From Macrosoma leucophasiata (Eukaryota > Arthropoda > Insecta > Lepidoptera > Hedylidae), in assembly GCA_036365455.1 (NCBI GenBank), contig JAWQUS010000008.1:20691501-20755500 (forward strand): a stretch of 64,000 bases of DNA, read 5' to 3'. The position numbers and the translations under genes are program-made. This document shows, in pieces, positions 22,891 through 34,055 of this stretch. Numbering within the stretch: position 1 is the stretch's first letter; each line of letters opens with the position of its first letter. Below the pieces are notes generated by a model that was given only the letters and a program-made list of their open reading frames with translations, searched no databases and had not been told where the DNA came from.

Positions 22891-23512
22891 AGAAAACAAT
22901 TATAATTTATTATAATGCACAAAACAAAAAATAGCTAAATCGGATCAGATGTTCAAGTTTTACACTTAGCAACACATTTAGATCTTGATAGCTAACCAAA
23001 CATGGTCCCTTAGAAAATAAAATAACAAGACAGTGTATTTCTATGCATGGTCTGCAAGTGTAACAGTAGTATATTTTTCAAATTTACTCTGTTATACGTA
23101 TGTATCTTCACACCTTACATTTTATTATACGAGTAACTAAATGGTAAATAAAACCAAATTTCAGAAATGGGACATAGGTATTTATTTCTTACATACATAA
23201 CATGATATTCTACAAAATGTTATCCTTAAATAAATAACTTTTTATTAGGATATTAATATTATTCTCAAGGCTACAGCGTGATCAGGAAACTACCTGTGTG
23301 GTTTAATATCTAATGTATCTACTATTGTAATATTTTAAATTAAATCGCTATACAATACAGATCGATTCTATTGCTATCGGTACTAATCATAAGAACAATA
23401 AAAGACGCTTTATTAAGTCATAATATATATTCTCTATAAGGCTATGAGCTCCTGTTTGTATCTTTCTATCCCTATCATAAACTAAATAAGGACTAAGACT
23501 AAGCACTTTCTT

Positions 23513-23764
23513 ACTGGTGGTAGAGCTCCAGTGACGGAGCTCGCGGGCGTAGGCATCACCGCATTACCTAATATACTTGCCGCTAAATGGTAGTGTTCAG
23601 CACTATCGTGATCCGGTCAGGTGGTAATGTACGGTCCTGTAATTTCCGGCACAGAGGCATAACACCTTAGGCCTTAGGAGTGGTAACGCATCTGCATTTT
23701 GACCTTGTTTGTAAGTGTCTATAGGCTGCAGTCATCACTTAACATGAATGTGAACTGCATGCTA
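23513..23764 (+). repeat. family M repeat, near full length
   Basis: From ACTGGTGGTAGAGCTCCAGT to ATGTGAACTGCATGCT. One of the least diverged copies. Confidence 0.8.
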
Positions 23765-23829
23765 TACTAGGCAGGCTATTGATACCATGTTAGTATTTTC
23801 TGTTGTCTTCTATGATTAGATTGAAATGT

Positions 23830-23890
23830 ATTTATTTATTTAATCTTTAATGCACAATGTAAGTACATAAGGCGGACTTTTACAAATTTA
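23830..23890 (-). repeat. LINE 3' end fragment
   Basis: The reverse complement gives GTCCGCCTTATGTACTTAC, GTGCATTAAAGATTAAATAAAT, which matches the 3' terminus of the LINE at 9,659-10,700. Confidence 0.55.
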
Positions 23891-24290
23891 CTGTTTACGA
23901 ACCCAAAATCTCTTGTAAGTGGAAATCATCTTTCAGCCATGGACCACATTTTAATAAATTTTTGAAGTGAAGTACAAATTACTTTTTTTTAATCTAATAA
24001 GTATTCTTATATTATGCTATTAGATTTTTTTCAAATATTTATAAGTATTGTAAAAACTGGTACCACTCTTTTAACTTAATCAAAATCAAATCATTGCCAA
24101 ATTTAAACGGACACCTCTATTTCGTAAAATTGCATCTAAACATACTAAGTAGACTAAGTATTTACCTACATACCAACTGAAAACCTCCACATACATAATG
24201 CATTGTATTTTTTTTTGTTTAAGTAGAGTTTGTAAAAGGTACACTAAAGTCCAGAATTAGGTTTAAGAAGCATAACTTTTAAAACTAAAT

Positions 24291-24336
24291 ATTTTCAGAT
24301 TAAAAAAAAACAGGATATTTTTTTTAATCTGAAAAT
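24291..24336. repeat. 19-bp hairpin
   Basis: ATTTTCAGATTAAAAAAAA is followed after about 8 nt by its reverse complement. Possibly a collapsed MITE; part of its strength is due to A/T runs. Confidence 0.7.
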
Positions 24337-25409
24337 AATTTGTAACCAAAGACTTAATATTAACATTGATAATTTATGGCAAAACATGCGTTATTGGACC
24401 TACATAATAATACAATTCATTAAAGATTCTATTAAGCTTTTAAGTTACATTTTTTACGTCTCGATTTCTATTCTATTACCAAATGTATTTATCTTATATA
24501 CGTTAGTTATTTACACAAAGCTAGCTTAGGCTGAGATCCTCCACTTGCCGATTTGCCAGTGAAGTAGCCTATATCCGTCCCATCAAAATATACATACAAC
24601 TAGTACAATCGTGGGATAAACTAGGATTACTAGGCCAATACACCGTTGGCGTGGTAGCGTGGCGATGACACAATTCGCATAAGAACAGCCCAACGTACAA
24701 ATTTATGGGCCCACACACCTACTTTTGTTTCAAACGCCTTCGACGCGCAATCCGAATGAACATCGGTGTAATATCATCGCAACCGATGTACCTATCTACA
24801 TATTGATTAAAAGAAAACTTATCACGCACAAAGCGCGGTAATAACGCGTAGTCAAATGAATACAAACACGTTACTTTGTGGCAACTACTACCGTGGCAAC
24901 GCGTTACTTTCCTATTACTTTCTATAAAAAGAAAATTTTAAATTGTCTCAAAGAAATTTCGAAGAGGGAATTTGGGGAGAAGACTATTCTCATACAAAAC
25001 TATATAAATATCGAGAGGATCAAAAATTGGCGCCACGGCCACATTTGACTCGTCATTTTAAGTTGACAGACAACACTCTGAGCAATTGCTTGAAATATTT
25101 TGAACAATTTTGACGTTTGCCTGTACTAAGTATCGATATTTGTCAAAGTCATGATGCCACTTTTTATGACTGATTACACACATACACACCAATTACTTAT
25201 TCACCAATTTAAAATACATATTGTGTATGGGTCCTTAAGCTCCCCTCATCGTTTATTGCCGCCGCGTTGCATCCTGTCACAGATTCAGGGCCACTAGTCA
25301 CAGCTAATGTCTTGTCCGGAGGCGCATTTTAATATAGTAGAACAAAATATCTGAATTAATTTTTATACGATTTGAAAAAAGCAGTTACCATGTTCGAGTA
25401 CACAACAAT
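24337..25409. other. non-genic stretch
   Basis: No gene is supported. GC rises near 24,630-24,930 and 25,250-25,330 without any open frame of interest. Confidence 0.35.
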
Positions 25410-25491
25410 AAATATTGCATATCGAGCCTACGAAAGAGACAATCGGCTAGTTTCGACTTCGTAGAGCGTTATCTCTGCTGCACATTGCCAC
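25410..25491 (+). repeat. MITE family C, half copy (left TIR)
   Basis: AATATTGCATATCGAGCC ... GACAATCGGCTAGTTTCG ... AGAGCGTTATCTCTGCTG matches the left TIR of the copies at 54,934 and 61,976. The right half is absent. Confidence 0.65.
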
Positions 25492-25762
25492 ACCGCGGAC
25501 ACTGCGCCAAAATTCCATACAAACGCTTAATTTGGTCTCTATTACACGGACATCAATCAGTGACGTGTATTTACACGTGCACCTGTGTGCGTAGCACGTA
25601 GAAAATACCAACCGTCGCCCATAAGAGGGGAGGAGATTGGGTGATGCGGGGAAATAGGGCGGGACGTCGAAGTGGCCATCCTATACGTAGTATTATTACA
25701 TATTCTCTGACATGGCGACGTCGCTGATTACGTATCCAAGCAGCTAGTACTGAAATACATAA

Positions 25763-25962
25763 ATACGCTTACACTCACAGCCCCACAGTAGGTATACCTG
25801 TGTCGTGGGTGCCGTTGTACACATACAATACATACACAAACACCCAGACTCGAAACAAATATATGTAGACCATACAAATATTTGTCCCGGTGCGGGGATC
25901 GAACCCGCGACCCTTCGAATCAAACGATCATCTCACACCGCTGGACTAACTGGGTCGTCACA
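25763..25962 (-). mobile_element. tRNA-derived SINE, family S
   Basis: The minus-strand tRNA-like head (GACGACCCAGTTAGTCCAGC, GGGTTCGATCCCCGCACCGG) and body match 33,841-34,055 closely. The tail side is TAAATACGC. Confidence 0.8.
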
Positions 25963-26206
25963 TAATATTTAACTCACCTGGCCACTGTGAAGCGACGTCT
26001 CCAAACCATACTCGAATTTGGAACTGCTTGGACACGTAGCCGGCGACGTCACCATGACCTCCTAGTGAGTTAGGACCCTTAAACTAAATACATTGCTAAC
26101 GTTATAAACAATCATATTCATTAGTGTCGAAATCAAACCGCAGATTCTGTATTGTTGGCGCGTGTGGAGTGGCGCCTGTGTGTTGTTATGTAAAATTGAA
26201 CATATT

Positions 26207-26314
26207 TCAGGTGGCCACTTCGTCATTGCCACCTTCAAACTCCAACTTGACGTCGTTGCTTAAATCTTCCACGTCGACTTCGTTCTCCGATGCGTTCAAC
26301 ATGTTCAGGGTCAC
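26207..26314 (-). CDS. BAP18: BAP18 exon 5 (terminal)
   Basis: Acceptor TTGGCAG| and stop TGA (26,207-26,209). Encodes VTLNMLNASENEVDVEDLSN to NDEVAT. The same frame stays open upstream to 26,402, where a much better acceptor (TTCCCTTCCCCATTTAG|G) stands; using it would add LAKIFEAKDLPYVSSNDYIL... and needs a phase-2 partner that exon 4 does not offer. Confidence 0.75.
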   Translation of the reverse strand: MTLNMLNASENEVDVEDLSNDVKLEFEGGNDEVAT

Positions 26315-29300
26315 CTGCCAACGGTTGTTCACATACTTAATTAAAATATAATCATTGGACGATACGTACGGTAGGTCTTTTGCTTCGAATATCTTAGCCA
26401 ACCTAAATGGGGAAGGGAAGGAATTTTGGAGTGCATCAGATTAAGATATGCGGGATACCTTGCATATTGTTAAGTATCTTTGAGCGGTCTATATAGGTGC
26501 CTGGGTCGCGACCTTAGCCCGATTACGGCAGCTCTTAGACATAATTTGCAATTTTGAAGTAAATCAAATGAAATTTAATTTTCTTTCCATATAACTTTTA
26601 ACTAAATTGGGGTGGAACTTAAAAATATCCTGAAATAGATCTTATGTCAAATTATATTTATAAATCAAATTAAGTTTCAAGTTAATCAGGTCGACGAAAA
26701 AATTCCAACCCTTAAGGGAGATTTTTTTTATTCCATCGGGAAGAGTCAAATTGACTTTAATAAAACAAATTAATAAAAATAATTGCATTGTAATAATATA
26801 ACAAACAATAAAACGCACCTGAATTTAGAACCTCCTCTTTTTAAAGTCGGTTAAAATAAAGGTAAGAGTTTTGAATAATGATCAATAAATATAGGCGCAG
26901 AGTATCCTCATATTAATCTGATGCACTCGAGTAAATCCAAAAATCCCCTTTGGACTATGCTAAATTGTTGTCAAGATAATTTATCTATCATAATTCAAAT
27001 TGTGCTAATCATTAAACTTAATTATGGTGTGAATATTATAATTTTAATATATTATGTACTGCTTCTTTATTATGACGATGATTCAAAACGACATATTCAT
27101 ACTACACCAATATAAATGATTGCGTCTATTTCGACACTACATAATGTTGAAAACTTTTTAATATGTAATATCTAAATCAGTTTAGCTACTACAAAAAACT
27201 CTGAATTAAATATCGCACTGATAAATCTCTTTATTGGAGCGATATCATAATAAAATAAAAAGAGTGTGTGTACTTATGTACGCCTATAACAAGTTATAGG
27301 TAGGTACTACTTTAGCGTAACAATCTAACATACCAGAAATAAAACAAAATGAAAAGAGTTTAGCAACTAACTTCAGACTGTTGCTTTTATCTATTTAACA
27401 AATAACTTTAGAATTTCAAAGACAACACGGAAAAAAAATGTGACTTCGGGCTTACATCGAACCTGCGACCTCAGGACAACCAGTCCAGCCGCTTTACCAC
27501 TAGGCTACCAAAGTCCCAGGTTGCAGGTTCAATTCCTGCCCGAAGTCAAATTTTTCTTTCCGTTTTTCCTTTAATTTCTAAAGTTCACTCTCATGTGTTA
27601 TTGCGAAAAATAAATAGTACAACTAACTTTAGACTATTGTTTCTATCTGTAGTTTTACGCGCGCATCGTAAGAATTCACTCTCATCATTTTTTGCAATCG
27701 CGCGCCAATAAAAGTATAACTTCAAAACATTTAATATATATTTATATACAACATGTAACGGAAATAATGCACACTATCAAACACCCCGATTAGAATAACG
27801 AGATATAATCATAATACATGGACTGAAATTACATATTTATGTATTAAATATTTTTTATTTCAGAAATAAGTTGTCCTCAATTTGTACGAACAGTATGCAC
27901 ACCCTACGCATACTACCCTATTGCACTACCTACGGCCGCACATAAAACACAAACCTACTCACGCACACTGGCGCACCCCTATTTAATTAACACTCGCTAG
28001 CTATGAGATTAATTTTCACTATTTTATTCCTTAAATTAGTATTTATAAAAAATGCACATCTCATCGTTAAGTCTCATTTTCGTTTAATTTGACTGTTCGC
28101 CACATGGGTGACCATAATTTGCTTCATTCCAATTAATTTTGGGATAAAACATTAGCTACATATATTAAAAATGTTTAAAATCGATTCAGTCATCGATTCT
28201 GAACAAACTAGTTTCGAGTCGTACATTTAATCCTGTTACACGTTGTATATATCTCATCACAATTTTTCATAAGACAAACTGTGCTAACTAAACAGCTTAA
28301 CTGAGATAGTTGATAGATTTTTTCTGGCCAGATTTTTTACTAAACTCATTTTATGTAAAGCGTTTGACAAGAAATTGATAAGGACTATAAAGTACATTAC
28401 TGCTTTGACATGTGATAATTACCATAAGTTTAGAAAAAAAACAGCAATGTACTGAATAGTTCTCATCAAATTTGTCGACCAAGTTACTAATAATAAACCA
28501 TCTGGCTGAACTACAGTCTATTGCGCATATCTACTCAACTAAAATATTGTAAATTATTCACTACCAATACAAACAATAATCTTGTTGATCTGCTGTGCAT
28601 GTCTAACATGAAACTAATGACATCGAGCCAATAATATAATCCAGGTTTACAGTTTTTGAAGCGCGCATGGCCCCGCGGCTGATGTGGGTCGGAAGCGATC
28701 TACTCGGTTAAGCGATACTGGCGCGGTCGGCTATGCGATGAATGTCTGCTAGTGACGAATTAAAATGCGCATTTCCATGCTTCGGAGGGCACGTTAAGCC
28801 GTCGGTCCCGGTTGCTATCGATAGATAGCAGTCGTAAAACCTTGTCGCAGGCCTTATGGGCGGTTTGAAAAAACAACGGGTTGGCCACTAACCCTAATCT
28901 ACACCAACCCGCATTGGAGCAGCGTGGAGCAAGCTCCAGGCCTCTTTCCAAGAAGGGAAGAGATTCGTGCCCAGCAGTTGGACGTATCAAGGGTTGCCAT
29001 TATTATTATTACAGCTTTCCTTTCTTCATACATGGAATAATTCCTCGCATTTACTGCGGTGAATAAAAAAATACTAGACAACTGAGAGGTAAACTATGGC
29101 CGTCTCTAGACCAGTCATCCTTATATAACGTGCAATAAAAAAATTGTATTATTACAAAAATTAGGCCTTATAGTATTTAAAATTAGATTTAAAGGCTAGT
29201 TAATGTTTAAGCATCTAGAATTTGATATCTTATTGTTGAAAAATAGTATAATAGTAATAATATTTAAAAATAAACGTGCGAACAGCCTGGACTGTACATA

Positions 29301-32300
29301 ATCTTATAGCAATTTTATTATGGCTCGATTTCAATAGTTTCAAAAATATAAAAATACATTTTGTCACTCATGAGCACGTGCCAAACGTCGCAATATACCT
29401 AATACTATAAAACCAGCTACTAATTTCGAAAGAGTATATTAACTGTAAAAAAAATATCGTATAGAAAATCGCCTTTTTCCGTAGCCTACATGGACGGACC
29501 CTTATAATTTCGCCATGTCTGTGCTATGGCGAATCTTTAAGGGTCCGTCTGTCTGTTTAAGGAGCTACTAGAGCAAATAAAGGTTTATATGTAACTAGCT
29601 TTTGCCAGCCATTTCGTCCGCGTATACTTTAGTGATCAGGGCATGTTTTAATTAACCCCCGCTATATAATTATGACATACACACGTGCGTCTGTGTGTAT
29701 AGCGACGTACCATAATGACCAGTGTTTTCATGTAATGTCGTATAGTCTTGTCCATTCTTTATATCTTAAAGAGAAACGAACTATTTCATAATAAATTTAT
29801 TAAAGAACCGAACGATGGCGGTCAAACCGTTCCAATAGGGCGGTAGTAAATATAATAATGTGGGATGGGCAGCAGCTTCCCGCGTAATACTACCACCACT
29901 GCGATCGCCAATTCGTTTGCCATGCGTGGCGATTGACATATTCTCCCTTCATGACGCATAACACAACACACGTGGGGGCGTCTTTGTCCAGCAGTGGCCG
30001 TCTTTCGGCTGAAGTGATATAAAAAAAAACTAAAATTCACGATTATCTGGTAATACGGACATTAAATTCGTTAAATAGTATTAACACGATTCATAAAATG
30101 TTACTTTATCAATGTTTCAACGTAATTCAGTTGATAACGAGTTAATGAGTGCTTCGCGGAACATGGCTGTTTTACTAACATTATAGTAATTATCCCGTTT
30201 ATACGTTAAAACAGCAATGTACTGTATAATACCCAACAATTTGTGTCAACTGAGTTAGAGGGATACGGCTTCAGGAGAGATACTACACAGGCAAAAGCGC
30301 ATCACATACCATCAATGTGAACTGCAAGCTTATTAACCAATTTTATGACCTCATAAATATCATCTACATACAATCCTTACTCGCCTACTGCAGGACATAA
30401 ATATCCACCAAGGTACATTTTTTAATATAGTACTGATAAAAAATTATCAAAAGTTCTCTATAATTTAATATAATTGACTTCCAGAAATAGCAACCTCATT
30501 CTACCCGGACCTCAAACAACTATACGAGAAAAAACTCTATATCTTGGTCATATAAAAGCATGCAATCAGCCAATGTGGGTACTGAAGCCAAAAATAATTC
30601 AAACTTCACTAACCAAAAACAAAAAAAAAAAAGAACAGCACAGCAACTACCAATTCAGTGATTTAAAAAAATAGTTAGTGAATGTTTGAACCTCGGCGTT
30701 CTTTCCTAACACGCACTGTTGGTTGACGATGCTGATCGGTGAGACTACCTGGGGTATATGCGGCTGTGGCGTGCTTGTCACTGTACTGCTTACCTGACGC
30801 ACAGGTATACCTGCATCCTCAAACGCCTTCTTCTTCAGCGTGGTCCGAATTTGAGTGCTGGAATGTACAAAGATGAGTCTTAGGCGAGATACATAGACCA
30901 CAGTGAGACTTAACTTAGAGGAATATTCACAGACAGCGACCGAGAAACTCCAAGTCAAAGTCAAGTCAATTATTGACTTTACTCTAATTTTCAACATGAA
31001 TTTGTTTCACAGACTAGTTAAACTCATAATTTAACTCATTTATTGAGTCCAAACTTATTGAAAACAAAGAAATACATAATACTTAAATGGCTTTTTTATT
31101 AGTCCTTTAATTCTTTACTCTACTAATTCTTTGCTTAGTGAAAATGTGCTTCCCAAAGTATATACTTGTCAGATCATGTGTTCTTTGTAGAATTTAAATT
31201 ATTTAATTTTAAATTGATAAAAATAGAAAAATGAAACTTTTAAGAATTTTTGTAGCTTTTATTCTGATGTGTTCTCACAATCAAATCAATCAATTCAATC
31301 ATTGCAGACTATAAACAGATAAATTAAATGCGTTTGTTCTATTACAATAATGTTAATGGTTCAATAAAACTATTTATTCAGAATAATTCAGATTAATCTC
31401 GCTTAAAATAGTTATCTTAAATCTGAATAATCCATTTTAATGTTGATAAATAGCACTCCCATAAGAGGAAGATAAAATTGATTTATTCAGTTTATTCATT
31501 TACTTCATGTAATTAGGCTCTTGGAGACCACTTTTACATAGTTTTTTTTTTAAACTACCTAGAGTGATTGAAATAAAACTATTTTTACGGTTTTATCTCG
31601 CGTATATTAAACTATCATTAAAAATCAATTTAGTTTAATATACGCGAGATAAATCCGTAAAAATAGTTTTATTTCAATGAGTGTAGCTCACAAAAACCTA
31701 AGAACATATCCTACCTAGAGTGAATAACTGCTAATAAATAATCAAAACAAAGATTAAATTTCAAATATACAATCAATAAGTCAGTCAAGTAAGTAAGACT
31801 CAATCAGTCAAAATTCAAAATTAAAAATTTTAACTTGTTAAAAATAACTTTTGTTGTTACTGTGTAAATTATACTCACACTGTCCTTATTTTAATATGTT
31901 TACTGAGCTTGTTGAGATCGACAGCAAACCGATGTACACAGTTACGTAGCATTTCAATTTCCTCTTCGGTCCATTTACCTCTAACACATAAAAAATAAAT
32001 AAAAACATAATTCTGTAAAATGTTAAAAAAACACAAAGAAAATAGGAATCTTATATTTTCTTAATTTATTATGCTTTACCATATTTCTTATGTTAAAGTT
32101 AATCAAGTATATTATACATTATAGTTTGTTTCTCTTAATAGATCTAGAGGGCACTTTCTTTTCAGTTGTTTAAATATTGAATTATTCATTAAATCGGTCT
32201 CTGTATGATGTTGCCAAGTATTTAATTTCATCTTTGACTGTTTTTATTCAAAGTTCGCAGTGTAACCGTTGATTTGTTATGTACCTGGTCAAAATGAACG

Positions 32301-32891
32301 ATAAATACAGATGCATACCATCCATGAAGCCTAAGGTGTTTTGCCCCTGTGATAGGGCGCTAACACAAAACTGCGATCATAAACACATTGCAGCGATTCG
32401 AATCGCAAGCTTCTGTGATGCGGCATCGCATTGCAGTTTTGTGTGGCCGCCCATATTTATAACAAGGGCATACATCTAACTAGAACATGATAGTGCTGAA
32501 CTAGTATTTGTCGCCAGCTAGATATGCCCTCAAGCTTCAACGTTGGAAGACTACCACCAGTGCAGTATTTAATACCCAATTTACAAGTGCACTAAATTAG
32601 AGGTTATATATTTTCATAAGTAAATGTAAGTACATATTTCAACGTGAATTAAAAGTAGAACAAGTACTTCAAGCAATTATAAACAAACTTACCCTGGTTG
32701 TGAGTCTCCCATAGGATGTAACAGCGAAGTCATTTCCGAGAGTTTGTTGAAAGCAGTCCCGGCCTCCCGGAATATCTCGCCAACCTGTGCCAATTACGAG
32801 ATTGTTATTTGATAAAATACTATTGTAAAATCTAACAATAAAACTTTTGTAAAGACAGTAAAACCCTCACTTTAGCCGCCGAGTTATTCAT
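26207..32891 (-). CDS. BAP18: BAP18-like SANT-domain chromatin complex subunit (gene span)
   Basis: The five coding exons (32,871-32,891; 32,693-32,784; 31,879-31,980; 30,692-30,857; 26,207-26,314) join in frame to 162 residues, close to the 172 of human BAP18 (C17orf49). Order: a short N-terminus MNNSAAK, VGEIFREAGTAFNKLSEMTS, then a SANT/Myb-like domain starting GKWTEEEIEMLRNCVHRFAV and ending IKIRTVTQIRTTLKKKAFED, AGIP, a Pro/Thr/Ser linker, and an acidic tail AEVTLNMLNASENEVDVEDL. These match the N-terminus, SANT domain and VTLS-LN-D acidic tail known for BAP18, a component of the BPTF/NURF and MLL complexes. It is divergently oriented to kon and convergent with Lmx1. Confidence 0.85.
26403..27428. 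other. BAP18 intron 4, 3' part
   Basis: AT-rich with no mobile element recognised. The segment 27,365-27,418 is partly repeated in direct orientation at 27,622-27,655 on the other side of the fold-back element. Confidence 0.4.
27429..27561 (-). mobile_element. compact tRNA fold-back element
   Basis: A tRNA-like sequence (minus, 27,442-27,515) is followed directly by an inverted second copy of its T arm and acceptor end (27,517-27,548), so both ends read GGAAA...GACTTCGGGC. The outer CAAATTTTTCTTTCCGTTTTTC matches the outer CAAGTTTTTCTTTCCATTTTTC of the element at 512-999, indicating a related family. The head sequence itself differs from that at 541-616. Confidence 0.65.
27745..28249 (-). 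mobile_element. non-autonomous TIR element, family A copy 2
   Basis: The best-preserved ends are TATACAACATGTAACGGAA at 27,745 and the reverse complement TATACAACGTGTAACAGGA ending at 28,249. The body is inverted relative to copies 1 and 3. No transposase. Confidence 0.8.
28766..29012 (+). repeat. LINE or SINE 3' end remnant
   Basis: Contains CTTCGGAGGGCACGTTAAGC, CGTCGGTCCCGGTTGCTATC, CATTGGAGCAGCGTGGAGCA and TGCCCAGCAGTTGGACGTAT, followed by an ATT-rich tail. These phrases characterise a very common lepidopteran non-LTR 3' end. No open frame. Confidence 0.6.
29805..30029 (+). repeat. dispersed repeat with CCAGCAGTGGCCGTCTTTCG end
   Basis: Ends in GTCCAGCAGTGGCCGTCTTT ... GAAGTGATATAAAAAAAA, a SINE/LINE-like 3' end with an A tail. 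The upstream limit is approximate. Confidence 0.45.
30692..30857 (-). CDS. BAP18: BAP18 exon 4
   Basis: Acceptor TACATTCCAG|, phase 2 entry, 55 codons plus one base. Reads TQIRTTLKKKAFEDAGIPVR, then a linker STVTSTPQPHIPQVVSPIS and ends GKNAE. The donor required by homology, GAG|GTTCAA, is poor. In-frame GTAAGC and GTAGTC donors occur inside the exon and would shorten the linker. Confidence 0.75.
31567..31678. repeat. 47-bp near-perfect hairpin in BAP18 intron 3
   Basis: Arms 31,567-31,613 and 31,632-31,678 match at 46 of 47 positions around an 18-nt loop. The arm begins ATTGAAATAAAACTATTTTT. Fragments of the same sequence are at about 1,965-2,040 and 57,915-57,950. Confidence 0.9.
31879..31980 (-). 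CDS. BAP18: BAP18 exon 3: SANT domain, first part
   Basis: Acceptor TGTGTTAG|A, donor GT|GTGAGT, phases 2 to 2. Encodes GKWTEEEIEMLRNCVHRFAV and DLNKLSKHIKIRT, with the Trp and hydrophobic spacing of a SANT/Myb fold. Confidence 0.9.
32275..32568 (-). repeat. family M repeat carrying a nested hairpin
   Basis: Family M words GAAGCCTAAGGTGTTTTGCC and GATAGTGCTGAACTAGTA ... CTACCACCAGTG flank a foreign hairpin at 32,353-32,453. Lies in BAP18 intron 2. Confidence 0.65.
32353..32453. mobile_element. small MITE/hairpin nested in a family M repeat
   Basis: Begins GGGCGCTAACACAAAACTGC and ends with the inverted GCAGTTTTGTGTGGCCGCCC. The centre is a perfect GCGATTCGAATCGC palindrome. About 100 bp. 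Confidence 0.7.
32693..32784 (-). CDS. BAP18: BAP18 exon 2
   Basis: Acceptor TTGGCACAG|, donor GG|GTAAGT. Encodes VGEIFREAGTAFNKLSEMTS and LLHPMGDSQPG, the conserved N-terminal block of BAP18. Confidence 0.9.
32871..32891 (-). CDS. BAP18: BAP18 exon 1 (7 codons, start)
   Basis: ATG at 32,891 encodes MNNSAAK, then donor |GTGAGG in phase 0. Chosen because it is a Ser/Ala/Lys lead-in that joins VGEIF, as in the known family N-terminus. Confidence 0.8.
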
Positions 32892-33840
32892 GATTATATT
32901 GTTATTAGTTACACCGAGATAACGCCAATAGAGAAAAAGTACGAACTATGAATAACAAGTATTATCAATACGATTAGTAAATATAATTAAAAATGAGCTG
33001 AAATCTGTCGTTTTACATAAATTTTATCTCTAATTAAAAAGTGATAGAAGGGGTAAGCTCTTTTTTTTTTTAATTGTTTTACGGCCACGGATTCAAGTCC
33101 TTAACAGCCAATCTTCAGTAATTTTTATCATCATTTCTTATGATAATGAATATCCTTAGGGAAGATGGCGATGATTGGATGCTTCCATGTGGAATATGAT
33201 GAGATAGCTCCAGTAAAGTGATGGGGACTTTACTATGAGATTTTACGAAGATTTGGAGGCAACATGAAAAATCACTTTTCACTTCATAAATCACTTTCCT
33301 ACACCTGTGAACGCTATCGAATGTTTTATGTTAAAAATCCTACCATTTTTGCACATTAAAACGCGACTATAACATTAATTTTTCATACCTGTACGAGCCA
33401 ATATTGCTCATACAGCATTTTTATTGTTAATTACCTAATTAAGCCAGTCGTAGTTTGTTAACATAACATAAAGTACGCGAGTCATTGTATTTCACAACAA
33501 AGAGTGCGACTCAATAAATATTCTACTATAACGTTTTAACGTTGGTTTACTCGGTGTGAACTCCTAACAATAAAGTAATTCTAGGCAAATATTTTTTTTT
33601 TCGATTTCTTGGACATACTTATTTTTTTTTATACTTATAAGGCAATAGAAGGCCGTCGGGGCAGCTAGAATTTATTAGGTTTTTTTCCAGTTTTAATAAG
33701 GGTTCTTAGGGTTCCGTAGTAAACAAGGAATCCTTACAGTTTCGCCATGTCCGTCTGTCTGTCTGTCCATCCGTGGTTGAGCGCAAAAACTATTGGCATT
33801 AGAGATTTGAAATTTGGCACGAGTATATTATATATATTTT
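32892..33840. other. BAP18 upstream region
   Basis: Presumed promoter and 5' UTR of BAP18 on the minus strand. Positions 33,700-33,790 carry a repeat terminus (GGGTTCCGTAGTAAACAAGG, then (GTCT)n). Confidence 0.4.
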
Positions 33841-34055
33841 GACGACCCGGTTAGTCCAGCGGTGTGAGATGACCGTTTGATTCGAAGGGTCGCGGGTTCG
33901 ATCCCCGCACCGGGACAAATATTTGTATGGCCTACAGATATTTGTTTCGGGTCTGGGTGTTTATGTATGTGTTGTATGTGTACAACGGCACCCACGACAC
34001 AGTTTTATACCTACTGTGGGGCTGTGAGTGTAAGCGTATTTTATTTATTTATTTT
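33841..34055 (+). mobile_element. tRNA-derived SINE, family S (full length)
   Basis: Begins GACGACCCGGTTAGTCCAGC (A box) and continues with GGGTTCGATCCCCGCACCGG (B box), then a GTGTATGTGTTGTATGTGTA body, CCCACGACACAG, and ends GTGAGTGTAAGCGTATTTTATTTATTTAT. The same body occurs inverted at 25,763 and 11,061. The terminal GTGAGTGTAAGCCTATTTTA fragment alone recurs at 41,556-41,582. Confidence 0.85.

Noticed and set aside
30647..30997. Single 116-codon minus-strand ORF as a gene
   Set aside because: Only 30,692-30,857 is coding (BAP18 exon 4); the rest is intronic read-through.
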